Of a stretch of DNA of 44,784 bases, positions 33,690 through 41,386 are shown one piece after another (positions within the stretch are counted from its first letter, which is position 1; each line of letters begins with the position of its first letter). The notes below the pieces were generated by a model, which worked only from the letters and a program-made list of their open reading frames with translations, was not told where the DNA came from and did no database searches. Source of the stretch: Thermoplasmata archaeon (GTDB lineage Archaea; Thermoplasmatota; Thermoplasmata; Halarchaeoplasmatales; Halarchaeoplasmataceae); the NCBI GenBank assembly GCA_003560595.1, contig PWKY01000047.1, positions 1 through 44,784 on the forward strand. Direction: 5' to 3'. Position numbers and translations under genes: made by a program.

Positions 33690-34142
33690 TTACTCCCTGT
33701 CAGGTACCCAGTTCGGGAACTTTGGATCATCTATCACATATTTTGTAGTATAGGATTTGATATCGATCACCGGTGTTTGTTCATAGGCGTCCAGTCCTTC
33801 CACAACCAACACGTTACCCTTCCTCTCGATCAGACGGCAGACAGTGACCCCTATAGGGTTCGGTCTTACCGGACTCCTGGTGGCGAAGACACCGGTGAGT
33901 GGATTATCAGCATCTCCCATAGGATGTACCTGTTGGATAGTTCTGTCGCTTCTATCGAACCAGCACAGCACTACTATATGGGAGTGTTCCTCTATACCCA
34001 ACAAGGCCTCCGAATACTGTTCATGTATATGTATCTCCGAAGTTTTTTCCTTGTAATCCTCTGGGATATCCTTGTTAAATTCGTTAACTACTCGCCCCAC
34101 TTCTACGAGATTCATTTCTAGCATACTCTGGGATTCAATCAT
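33690..34142 (-). CDS. trmO: TrmO-like tRNA methyltransferase (TsaA/YaeB family)
   Basis: A single TsaA-like domain of 150 residues with the hallmark VFATRSPVRPNPIGVT and the following LDAYEQTPVIDIKSY segment. In bacteria this domain methylates N6-threonylcarbamoyladenosine at position 37 of tRNA(Thr) using S-adenosylmethionine, and archaeal versions are presumed to do similarly. The ATG at 34142 begins three bases after the sucC stop; later in-frame ATGs at 34124 and 34115 are also possible. It is cotranscribed with sucC and followed closely by folD. Confidence 0.82.
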   Translation of the reverse strand: MIESQSMLEMNLVEVGRVVNEFNKDIPEDYKEKTSEIHIHEQYSEALLGIEEHSHIVVLCWFDRSDRTIQQVHPMGDADNPLTGVFATRSPVRPNPIGVTVCRLIERKGNVLVVEGLDAYEQTPVIDIKSYTTKYVIDDPKFPNWVPDRE

Positions 34143-34145
34143 TAT

Positions 34146-35243
34146 CTATTCTCTCAACTCAACAGCTCTCTTGGCTCCTTCTTCCATACCATCTACTACT
34201 TCGTAACCTGCTTCTTTTAAGAGGTCCTTCCCTTCTTCCTCGTTTGTTCCCATCATCCTTATAACGGTAGGTTTCTCAGGACCGAAGTCGATTATCCCCT
34301 TTGCTATCTCGTCGCACTTAGTGATGCCGCCAAAGATGTTCATGAATATCGATCTTACACCTTCTTTCATCTCTACGATATTGAGGGCGTTTTTGGTATC
34401 CTCGGCAGTGGCACCGCCTCCCAGGTCCAGGAAGCAAGCAGGAGAACTTCCGAATTCTGAAACGCAATCTAGTGAAGCCATCACGAGACCTGCACCGCAT
34501 CCTATTATCGCAACCTCTCCATCTAGGTCAACGTAGGCTAGATCATGTCGGTCGGCCATCTTCTCCCTATCACTCAGCATCTGATTCTCTTTTATGTCGA
34601 ACTTCTGCCTGTAGAGTGCATTGTTGTCTATGTTGAAAACGGCATCGATAGCCAGTAGTCCATCGGGGGTCATTACCAGTGGATTTATCTCCGCTAGTTC
34701 CGAGTCGTGATCAACGAATGCACGGTAAAGATTCAAAGCTATTTTAGTCATCTGCTTTGCTAGATCGCCTTCCAAACCGATAGATTCCGCCATATGCATG
34801 GCATCATAAGACTGCAGACCTATGAGTGGGTCGATGCGTTTTTTGATTATCTTTTCAGGATATTCTTTGGCAACCTCTTCTATATTCATCCCACCTTCCG
34901 ATGTCATTATCAGTGTTGCTTTTTTATACTCCCTATCTATAACCATGCCGACGTAGTATTCCTTTAATATATCCGCTCTATCAACTACCATCACTTTGTT
35001 CACTTCAAGACCCCTGATGGTCATGTCGAAAAGTTTTTTTGCCTTGTCTACTGCTTCGTCCCTGTTTTCGGCGAATAGGATCCCCCCGGCCTTACCTCTT
35101 TTACCCACGGTCACCTGGGATTTCAAAACTACCGGTATTTCCACTTTTTTTATCTCATCTGGACTCTCTATCAGATATCCCTTTGCAACCGGGATCCCGT
35201 AATCGCTAAAGATCTCGGTGGCTTCGTATTCTTGGAGTTTCAT
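34146..35243 (-). CDS. sucC: Succinyl-CoA synthetase beta subunit (ADP-forming)
   Basis: The N-terminal ATP-grasp domain starts LQEYEATEIFSDYGIPV and contains VVLKSQVTVGKRGKAGGI. The C-terminal CoA-ligase domain carries LDLGGGATAEDTKNALNI and FMNIFGGITKCDEIAKGI, which match SucC. With SucD it converts succinyl-CoA, ADP and phosphate to succinate and ATP, or the reverse. The length (365) is slightly short of the usual 380-390. The alpha subunit sucD is not adjacent: the next gene on one side is trmO and on the other a divergent GTPase. A TATTTTATAA box lies about 40 bases before the start. First gene of the 5.4-kb minus-strand operon. Confidence 0.92.
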   Translation of the reverse strand: MKLQEYEATEIFSDYGIPVAKGYLIESPDEIKKVEIPVVLKSQVTVGKRGKAGGILFAENRDEAVDKAKKLFDMTIRGLEVNKVMVVDRADILKEYYVGMVIDREYKKATLIMTSEGGMNIEEVAKEYPEKIIKKRIDPLIGLQSYDAMHMAESIGLEGDLAKQMTKIALNLYRAFVDHDSELAEINPLVMTPDGLLAIDAVFNIDNNALYRQKFDIKENQMLSDREKMADRHDLAYVDLDGEVAIIGCGAGLVMASLDCVSEFGSSPACFLDLGGGATAEDTKNALNIVEMKEGVRSIFMNIFGGITKCDEIAKGIIDFGPEKPTVIRMMGTNEEEGKDLLKEAGYEVVDGMEEGAKRAVELRE

Positions 35244-35336
35244 ATGACATCACACTTTATTTTTGGTCAACATTTCCAGTTATAAAATAGTTGCGTGTAT
35301 ACGAAAACTAAATATCGGCTTAAACGTATATACCAT

Positions 35337-36191
35337 ATGATGAGCGGAATAATCAAAAAGAAGATCAATTTATTGGGCGACCCCTCGGTGGGAAAAACGT
35401 CTTTGACCTTAAGATTTGTTAAAAATTTATTTGGTGATCAGTATCTAAAAACCATCGGGACAAACGTATATACCAAGAAGTTAGAACGGGACGATGGCAC
35501 TCTGAAACTGGTGATACATGATATCATGGGTGAGAAAAAGTATACCGCGGTGCAGGAAGGAGCATTCCAGAACTCCAACGGTGCTATAGCGGTTGCTGAC
35601 GTGACCGATGCAGAAACTCTAGACAGCTTGATCGAAGATTGGCTTCCGAGATATCACGAGGTGGCAGGAGATGATAAACCGGTAGCCCTTGCTATCAATA
35701 AGTGCGATCTGGAGAACAAGGATATAACTCCCGACAAGATACTGCATGAACTAGAGGGCAACTTCGACAGCTACGTTTACACCTCTGCCAAGATGGGGAT
35801 TTACGTAGAAGAACTGTTCGAAGATATCGGAACAAGATCACTATCTAAAACATCAGAAAGAAAAAAGGATATAACCAGTATAGTTTTGGATCGAGATATA
35901 GCTACACCAAATGAACTGGTAAGTGCTTCCCTCGCCCTTTCATCTGAGATGACTTTGATGCCCTATGAAGTGCGGGAGAAGATATTGAAGGAGAGCGGTA
36001 TCGACAAGTTTTCATTAGAAGAGGATATCCCTGAAAGTCGAGCACTATTTTTTGCATCGGGCCTTTCTAATTGGTATAACGTCATGGCGGAGCATTTAAA
36101 CGAAGCCAAGGGTGCTGAATACAAAAAAGGTGCAAATGTATTCCTCAAGCTGATACACAAGTACTACGAAGGTAGCTCTTTCAGTCCTTGA
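35337..36191 (+). CDS. Ras/Rab-like small GTPase with helical C-terminal extension
   Basis: Residues 1-185 form a small GTPase domain: P-loop GDPSVGKTS at 14-22, a switch I threonine in TIGTNV, a G3 motif DIMGE (DxxG), G4 NKCD and G5 TSAK. The switch II glutamine position is Glu, so hydrolysis may be slow or assisted. The last 100 residues (DRDIATPNELVSASL to HKYYEG) are helical and unrecognised; there is no lipid-modification motif. Two consecutive ATGs occur (35337, 35340), with an ACTAAATATC box about 25 bases upstream; a GTG at 35295 would add 14 residues. Convergent with a second GTPase gene, sharing 11 bases at the ends. Pathway unknown. Confidence 0.82.
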   Translation: MMSGIIKKKINLLGDPSVGKTSLTLRFVKNLFGDQYLKTIGTNVYTKKLERDDGTLKLVIHDIMGEKKYTAVQEGAFQNSNGAIAVADVTDAETLDSLIEDWLPRYHEVAGDDKPVALAINKCDLENKDITPDKILHELEGNFDSYVYTSAKMGIYVEELFEDIGTRSLSKTSERKKDITSIVLDRDIATPNELVSASLALSSEMTLMPYEVREKILKESGIDKFSLEEDIPESRALFFASGLSNWYNVMAEHLNEAKGAEYKKGANVFLKLIHKYYEGSSFSP

Positions 36192-37014
36192 CCCTGTTCA
36201 ACAATCCCCTTCTCTTTCGATTCAGTTTTTCTGCCAGGTCCGTTGGCAGTAGGTTGCTCTCAACTTCTTTTATTTTGTCGACTAGTTGTAAGAGCTGGTC
36301 TACCGGATGTACGGTATTTCTAACATCCAACCCCACATCGTTCATCTGCTTCTTTATTATCGAGTGTGCAAAATCGTGACTGCCGATCTCCATGTATAGC
36401 TGAGACTGCATAAGATCTAAGAATCTTTGTGAACTTATCTCTCCCTTGATATCGTAGAGTTCTGGCCCGTACACTTCTTGACCTTCGTAACCCACCGAGA
36501 GCAGACCTATGTTTTTGAAACCTTCTTCCACGTTCTCTCCGGTTTTAGCGCTAGATATATAGAATTTAGAACGGTACTTCTCTGCCATATTCAGCATCTC
36601 AGCACGGAATTCCTTCGCCTTCTCCCCCTCTAGATCAACCAGATCGGATTTATTAGCGAAGAATATTATCGGAGGTACATCTTTCAGTACTTCTTCTAGT
36701 AACGGGATCCAGTAATCTTCTAAAGAATTCATGGTTTCAGGTCGAGTAAGGTCTGCCACCAAGATCGCACCATTGGCTCCCATGATATTCATCTTTTGAG
36801 TATTCTGGTAACCCTTCTGACCAATCAGATCTGCTATCATCAGATTGATCTCTAAACCCTCTTCAGGATAGGACAATTCCTTCTTTTTTATGTTCGCCCC
36901 GATGGTGGCTATGTACTCGTCGCTGAACTTTCCCTCAACGAATTGCCTCATCAAAGAGGTCTTTCCAACAGCACCTTCTCCTAATAACAAGATCTTCTTC
37001 TTGTACTTCTTCAT
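36181..37014 (-). CDS. Ras/Rab-like small GTPase with helical C-terminal extension (second copy)
   Basis: P-loop GEGAVGKTS at residues 12-20, switch I TIGANI, G3 DLIGQ (Gln present, as in canonical Ras-like enzymes), G4 NKSD and G5 SSAKTGE. A C-terminal region of about 95 residues (from DIKGEISSQRFLDLM to LLNRVKD) is helical and basic at its end, unlike the tail of its neighbour. It therefore shares the GTPase core but not the output module of the convergent gene. GTGAG about nine bases before the ATG could be the ribosome site, and TTTAAATAG at 37048-37056 (minus strand) a TATA box. Role unknown; membrane or polarity regulation as in MglA-like GTPases is only an analogy. Confidence 0.82.
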   Translation of the reverse strand: MKKYKKKILLLGEGAVGKTSLMRQFVEGKFSDEYIATIGANIKKKELSYPEEGLEINLMIADLIGQKGYQNTQKMNIMGANGAILVADLTRPETMNSLEDYWIPLLEEVLKDVPPIIFFANKSDLVDLEGEKAKEFRAEMLNMAEKYRSKFYISSAKTGENVEEGFKNIGLLSVGYEGQEVYGPELYDIKGEISSQRFLDLMQSQLYMEIGSHDFAHSIIKKQMNDVGLDVRNTVHPVDQLLQLVDKIKEVESNLLPTDLAEKLNRKRRGLLNRVKD

Positions 37015-37117
37015 GTTAAACTCACTAATCCATAATGTATCTAACTCTATTTAAACATCTTGGAGAATATAGCAAAATGTAGTTAAATCCAAAGAGGCTA
37101 TTATCCAGTTCAGAGAG

Positions 37118-37234
37118 GTGGAGCATCTTTTAAAAAAAGGGGATATAGAAGAGGAGTTCATGGAGTCCATGAAAGTAAGTCTAGAAGAATACAGAGTGAT
37201 CATCGATTCATTTGGAGAAAAGTTTTTTATGTGA
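37118..37234 (+). CDS. Possible 38-residue ORF or 3' fragment of a lost gene
   Basis: A frame open from about 37073 reads VVKSKEAIIQFREVEHLL, then KKGDIEEEF...EEYRVIIDSFGEKFFM, ending TGA at 37232-37234. Its composition is that of a real helical protein, but the only usual start is GTG at 37118, which leaves 38 residues. It is either a small gene with a poor start or the remnant of a longer gene removed near the hairpin array that begins 40 bases downstream. Confidence 0.3.
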   Translation: MEHLLKKGDIEEEFMESMKVSLEEYRVIIDSFGEKFFM

Positions 37235-37273
37235 GTGCCGTCTTCAACGGAATACTCTCGAACAAAACAGTTT

Positions 37274-37486
37274 GGGCCAGTAGATCAGTCGGGAATGAAT
37301 ACCCACAATCTACATGCCCCCATTCATTCGCAACCGCTCATTCATGGGCCAGTAGATAGTATCGGAGTAAACTCCAAATATCTATGCCCCATCCATTCGC
37401 AAAAAACTCATTCATGGGCCAGTAGATAGTATCGGAGTAAACTCCAAATATCTATGCCCCATTCATTCGCAAAAAAACTCATTCAT
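37274..37486 (+). repeat. Tandem array of three tRNA-unit-length hairpins before tRNA-Ala
   Basis: Three units start at 37274, 37346 and 37416 (periods 72, 70 and then 71 to the tRNA start at 37487). Each begins with GGGCCAGTAGAT, identical to the first 12 bases of the tRNA-Ala, then folds back on itself (hairpins 37274-37321, 37346-37390, 37416-37460) and ends in a spacer of the form CATTCATTCGCAA...CTCATTCAT. Units 2 and 3 are identical except for one substitution and one extra A. Unit 1 has different stem sequences that still pair: GTAGAT/ATCTAC against TAGATA/TATCTA, and GGG/CCC against GGAG/CTCC. The preserved pairing suggests a selected RNA structure. Confidence 0.8.
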
Positions 37487-37559
37487 GGGCCAGTAGATCA
37501 GTTGGAAGATCGCTACCTTGGCATGGTAGAGGCCCGGGGTTCAAATCCCCGCTGGTCCA
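37487..37559 (+). tRNA. tRNA-Ala (anticodon GGC)
   Basis: A 73-base cloverleaf with the acceptor stem GGGCCAG/CTGGTCC including the G3-U70 pair that marks alanine tRNAs. The D-arm is GATC/GATC, the anticodon stem CTACC/GGTAG encloses TTGGCAT (anticodon GGC), the T-arm is CGGGG-TTCAAAT-CCCCG, and the discriminator is A. CCA is not encoded. No intron. No TATA box lies directly before it; transcription may start upstream of the hairpin array (a TTTTTTATG stretch at 37223-37231). It converges on alaS, whose stop is six bases past the tRNA end. Confidence 0.95.
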
Positions 37560-37560
37560 T

Positions 37561-37578
37561 CCCTTTATTTTATTTTTT
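37561..37578 (+). terminator. T-rich terminator after tRNA-Ala
   Basis: CCCTTTATTTTATTTTTTT follows the tRNA 3' end directly. T-runs alone terminate archaeal RNA polymerase. The run overlaps the last codons of the convergent alaS gene. Confidence 0.45.
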
Positions 37579-40288
37579 TGAGAACTTCTTTTCTAGCCAC
37601 ATCTAGAGCCCTTTCTCGCCCTTTGGCATCCTTTCCTCCACCCTGGGCGGTCTTCGGTGAACCTCCGCCACCACCTTTCACCTCTCTAGCGGCTATCCTG
37701 AGTACCTCGGCCATGTTAATATCCAAGTTATCGCTCCTAGAGAATACAAGCTGGGCGTTCTCACCTTTCGATGCCAGAAGCACAACTCGATGGTCTTCGG
37801 AAGTCAGTCTTTCAGCCACGGATAACATCTCTTTGTTGTCCAGGTCTACTTCGTCCACCACGAACTCGACCCCCTCTACCGACTCACCCGGAAGAAGTTC
37901 TTCAGCAACGGCCATGGACCTGTAGAACTTCAGCTTATCCAGTTCCTTACCACGTTCCTTCCACTCGTTGAAGAAGCGTTTTGCGGTTACCGGCAGTTCC
38001 TCTCGATCCACGCTGAACACTTCTGTGGTCTCCCTGAGTAGTTCATCCATATTTTGCATGTGTTCAACAGTGGACATCCCTGCGGAATACACCAATCTCT
38101 CTACACCGTCTTGTATCCTTTGTGAATTAAGTATCTTTATAGCACCGATGTGCGACGTGTTTTCCACATGAGTTCCGCCGCAAGCCTGGGCGTCGTAATC
38201 TCTAACATCCGATATGTGGACCACTCTGATGATCTCGCTGGTCGGCACACCACCTTGATAAAGTTCGAACCCGAACCGTTTTTCTGCCTCATCACGTGAA
38301 AGGTTCTCTTTAGTAACCGGGATTGCATCTAGCACCATCTTGTTCGCCAACCTTTCTATCTCCTTCAACTCTTGATACGATATACGTTTGTAGTGAGATA
38401 TGTCCAATCTAGCACTCTCAACACTCTTATGTGCCCCCTTTTGCCATATATGGTCACCAAGCACCTTCCTTGCGGCACTTATTATCAGATGGGTAGCGGT
38501 GTGGTTCCTGGTGAGAGCCATCCTACGGTCCCAGTTTATTTCACCTGTAACCATATCGCCGACCTTGAGTTCACCATCAAAGTGATGCACAATGCTGTTT
38601 CCTTTCTTCTCCACGTAATCAACTTCGATGATCTCGTCACCGTGTTTCAACCAACCTTCATCACTCAGCTGGCCGCCGCCTTCAGGATAGAAGGCACTTT
38701 TGTTCAGTATCACTTTACCTTCTTCGACATGAACAACTTCAGCCTCGAATTTTTGTACTGCCGGCTCTTTATAATAAAGTATCTCCGTTTCAGGAAGATC
38801 GTATTCTTCCTTCTCCTCAACCGTTTCAGCTTCTGGCTCTCCGTGCATCTCTGCAAGAAGGGTGTTAAAGTTATCCGGCACATCAACGATCACATCCTGA
38901 TCTTCAGCCAACTCCTTCACTATGGTAGGGTGTATCCCATGTGTATCATAGTAATCGATCAGTTTGTCCAGGGACAGTTCATCCCCCTCCATCCCCCTTA
39001 GATCTCTTTTAACCAACCTTTTACCTCTATCCATGGTCTCCCGATAGCGCTCAACTTCCGAATGGATCATGTCGTAGACAACATCGCTTTCTCTCAAAAT
39101 ATCTCCGAATACCTGGAACTGCTTAGAGATGAGTTCAACAAGGTCGAGGCTGCCTTCCAGCGGATCCATCTGTCTAAGAGTTCTTCTGATCACCATACGG
39201 GCCAGGTAACCTTCTTCTACATTGGAAGGTACCACACCGTCCGATAGCATAAGCGCTATCGTTTTGCTGTGGTCGGCGATGGTATATATCGACCTCAACC
39301 GTTCCAATGTTTCAACAACATCTCCTTCTTCGTATCCCTCCAAACGGCTTATCAGTTCATCCACAAGAACTTTATCCGTAAAATCGGTACCTCGTTTACT
39401 GGATAATCTTGTGTACTCCTCGATCAAGTTACGATAAGATGGGTCATCAAGATCATGTTTCACACCCAATTTTTTGCAGATAAAATCTATCACTTCTCCG
39501 TATATGGAATCATAGATAGTAGGAGCTCCATCTGACATCCAAACCCATCTTTCAAGACCATATCCTGTATCCACCACGTTTAGTTTCAACGGACTGTAAC
39601 TATCGCCGTCTAACTCCACCTCACCTTCCTCGTTTTTTTCCATGTTCATGAATACAAGGGTAGCCACTTCCAACCCTCGTATGTTGACCTCGACTGAAGG
39701 TCCTGCGTTCCCTCCGCCTATCCACGGGTGCTCTTTGTAAACTATCTCTTTTTCGTCGACCCCCATCTCCACAAGCATCTGGTGACAGTAATCAACGGTC
39801 TCGTTTTTCCAGTAAACATATTCTTCAGCAGAGTTGAAGGCGTGGTGCCCCATCATCTCGAAGCTGGTGGTGTGTTTACCGGTTTTCCCTACCTCGTCTA
39901 TATCCGGAAGTCGGATACATGGTTGAGATACGACCAGCGGATTAGCAGGCGGTTTAACCCGTCCCGATGTAGCGTGTGGTTGAAAGTCGTATATACTGGC
40001 GTGTACCAGAAATACGTCGTCCCTCCACCTGGCGATCACAGGATATCTTTCTACCCTGGTATGTTCTCTTTGTTCGAAGAAGTTGAGAAAGTACTCTCGC
40101 ATCTCGGGAACGCTGATTTTTTTGTTGAAAGGTGGATCTCCGATGAACCCGAACTCTACACAGGGTGTATCCTGACATAGGTCCAACTCCTGATCCAGAG
40201 TCCAGAAATACTCGCCACATCCTATGCACTTATTACGAAAGAATCCGTTTTCTTTGAAGAACTCGAGTTTATATTCTTCTTCGAACAT
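37565..40288 (-). CDS. alaS: Alanyl-tRNA synthetase (archaeal type)
   Basis: This class II synthetase attaches alanine to tRNA-Ala. The archaeal N-terminal extension has four cysteines (Cys21, Cys24, Cys38, Cys43) in KCIGCGEYFWT and LCQDTPC. The catalytic core includes RHTTSFEMMGHHAFN-like GKHTTSFEMMG and a VEVNIRGLEVATLVFMN motif. The editing domain has HTATHL and QACGGTH zinc motifs, and the C-terminal DHHA1 domain has the glycine-rich GGGGSPKTAQGGG. At 907 residues from ATG 40288 it is the normal length; the in-frame start at 40372 would add 28 unconserved residues. An ATTTTATTAAC box lies about 25 bases upstream. The gene converges on its cognate tRNA. Confidence 0.95.
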   Translation of the reverse strand: MFEEEYKLEFFKENGFFRNKCIGCGEYFWTLDQELDLCQDTPCVEFGFIGDPPFNKKISVPEMREYFLNFFEQREHTRVERYPVIARWRDDVFLVHASIYDFQPHATSGRVKPPANPLVVSQPCIRLPDIDEVGKTGKHTTSFEMMGHHAFNSAEEYVYWKNETVDYCHQMLVEMGVDEKEIVYKEHPWIGGGNAGPSVEVNIRGLEVATLVFMNMEKNEEGEVELDGDSYSPLKLNVVDTGYGLERWVWMSDGAPTIYDSIYGEVIDFICKKLGVKHDLDDPSYRNLIEEYTRLSSKRGTDFTDKVLVDELISRLEGYEEGDVVETLERLRSIYTIADHSKTIALMLSDGVVPSNVEEGYLARMVIRRTLRQMDPLEGSLDLVELISKQFQVFGDILRESDVVYDMIHSEVERYRETMDRGKRLVKRDLRGMEGDELSLDKLIDYYDTHGIHPTIVKELAEDQDVIVDVPDNFNTLLAEMHGEPEAETVEEKEEYDLPETEILYYKEPAVQKFEAEVVHVEEGKVILNKSAFYPEGGGQLSDEGWLKHGDEIIEVDYVEKKGNSIVHHFDGELKVGDMVTGEINWDRRMALTRNHTATHLIISAARKVLGDHIWQKGAHKSVESARLDISHYKRISYQELKEIERLANKMVLDAIPVTKENLSRDEAEKRFGFELYQGGVPTSEIIRVVHISDVRDYDAQACGGTHVENTSHIGAIKILNSQRIQDGVERLVYSAGMSTVEHMQNMDELLRETTEVFSVDREELPVTAKRFFNEWKERGKELDKLKFYRSMAVAEELLPGESVEGVEFVVDEVDLDNKEMLSVAERLTSEDHRVVLLASKGENAQLVFSRSDNLDINMAEVLRIAAREVKGGGGGSPKTAQGGGKDAKGRERALDVARKEVLKKIK

Positions 40289-40418
40289 ACCTTCGTCTAT
40301 CCGCGCGATGTTAATAAAATATTCGCCATATCCTCGAAACAAATAAGAGATATTGACCAAAGATTTAAGCACTATAGATGAGTTGTAATGATGGTAAAAT
40401 CAGGTAAGGGGCCTCAAT

Positions 40419-41285
40419 ATGCATCTAGACAAAAAAAGTGGTCTAATGGCAGCCATAGTGCTGTTTTTCTTATTGACCTGGGTAGTCGGAGGTCTTTTCT
40501 ACAGTGGTCGGTACATCGAGTCAGAACATATCCCGAAAAGAGGTATCTCACCTCCACAAGATACAACAGGGGATCGACCTCCATCTCATGCGGCCATGAT
40601 AAAGCAATTCCTTGTGGCTGGTATCTTTTCATTTATCACATTAGCATTAGTCGGTACATCTATCATTTATTTATTCGAAGATATGGATAAATTCACATTG
40701 CAGATCATTGTTGGTAGTGCAGCATTGATAGTTTTCATCGCCTTACTTTTCTCCCCTCTAGATATCTGTGCCTTCACCACCATGCCCGAAAGAACCGTTT
40801 TAGGGGAGATATCGCCGTCCGGGGATGGAATAGAACCGGATGAGACGACTTCTACAAATATGATCTTTATGCTTTTGATATTCCTTTTACCACTTTCATA
40901 CATCATCATACGTGAATTTTGGTCGGCCTACTCGAAAAAAGAAGAGCATCCAAGAGTAAAAAAAGATGTGAGAAGTACTATCGAAAGAACACTTGATGAA
41001 CTGTATGATGGTAGAGACGTCCAATCCACTATCCTCAGATGCTATACTGAGATGAGCTTTCATCTAGAAGAAAAAGGTGTTAAGGAAAGAACATTTTTCA
41101 CGCCTCGCGAATTTAGGGCTAATGCCCTAAAAAAACTATCTCTCACCGATCGATCGATATCTGCTTTAACACAGATATTCGAAGAGGCCCGTTACAGCGA
41201 TCATCTTATGGGTGAGGTGGATAAGCTTAGAGCTATAAACAGCCTCAAAAGGTTGAAAAAAGAGCTGGATGAAAACAATACATAG
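40419..41285 (+). CDS. DUF4129-domain membrane protein, copy 1
   Basis: About four membrane helices (near residues 9-29, 62-85, 92-113 and 141-163) precede a cytoplasmic C-terminal domain of about 110 residues, with TIERTLDELYDGRDVQSTILRCY, TPREFRANALKKL and EEARYSDH. These are the DUF4129 hallmarks, found next to DUF58 and MoxR genes and in transglutaminase-like membrane proteins. It begins an operon with a close paralogue, a small membrane protein and a DUF58 protein. The likely role is in a MoxR-type complex maturation pathway for a cell-envelope or extracytoplasmic product (inference). A weak GGGGCC site precedes the start. Confidence 0.8.
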   Translation: MHLDKKSGLMAAIVLFFLLTWVVGGLFYSGRYIESEHIPKRGISPPQDTTGDRPPSHAAMIKQFLVAGIFSFITLALVGTSIIYLFEDMDKFTLQIIVGSAALIVFIALLFSPLDICAFTTMPERTVLGEISPSGDGIEPDETTSTNMIFMLLIFLLPLSYIIIREFWSAYSKKEEHPRVKKDVRSTIERTLDELYDGRDVQSTILRCYTEMSFHLEEKGVKERTFFTPREFRANALKKLSLTDRSISALTQIFEEARYSDHLMGEVDKLRAINSLKRLKKELDENNT

Positions 41286-41361
41286 TCAACGAAACATGGT
41301 TTTTCTCCAAAACATTTAAACAGATTACGCAAATGTATTTTCACCGGAAAGGTTTCCTTTT

Positions 41362-41374
41362 CGATATAATATCG
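41362..41374 (+). promoter_or_regulatory. Perfect 13-bp palindrome overlapping TATA region
   Basis: CGATAT-A-ATATCG at 41362-41374 lies 13 bases before the GTG start of the second DUF4129 gene. It contains the A/T core expected of its TATA box, and its symmetry may be incidental or a regulator site. Confidence 0.35.
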
Positions 41375-41386
41375 TAAAAAAAACAG

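Noticed and set aside
37274-37345. Degenerate tRNA pseudogenes
   Set aside because: Only the first 12-16 bases match the tRNA; anticodon and T arms are absent and the rest pairs back on the 5' end.
37274-37486. CRISPR array
   Set aside because: There are only three units, they share almost all of their length, and there are no unique spacers or cas genes; the units are tRNA-derived hairpins.
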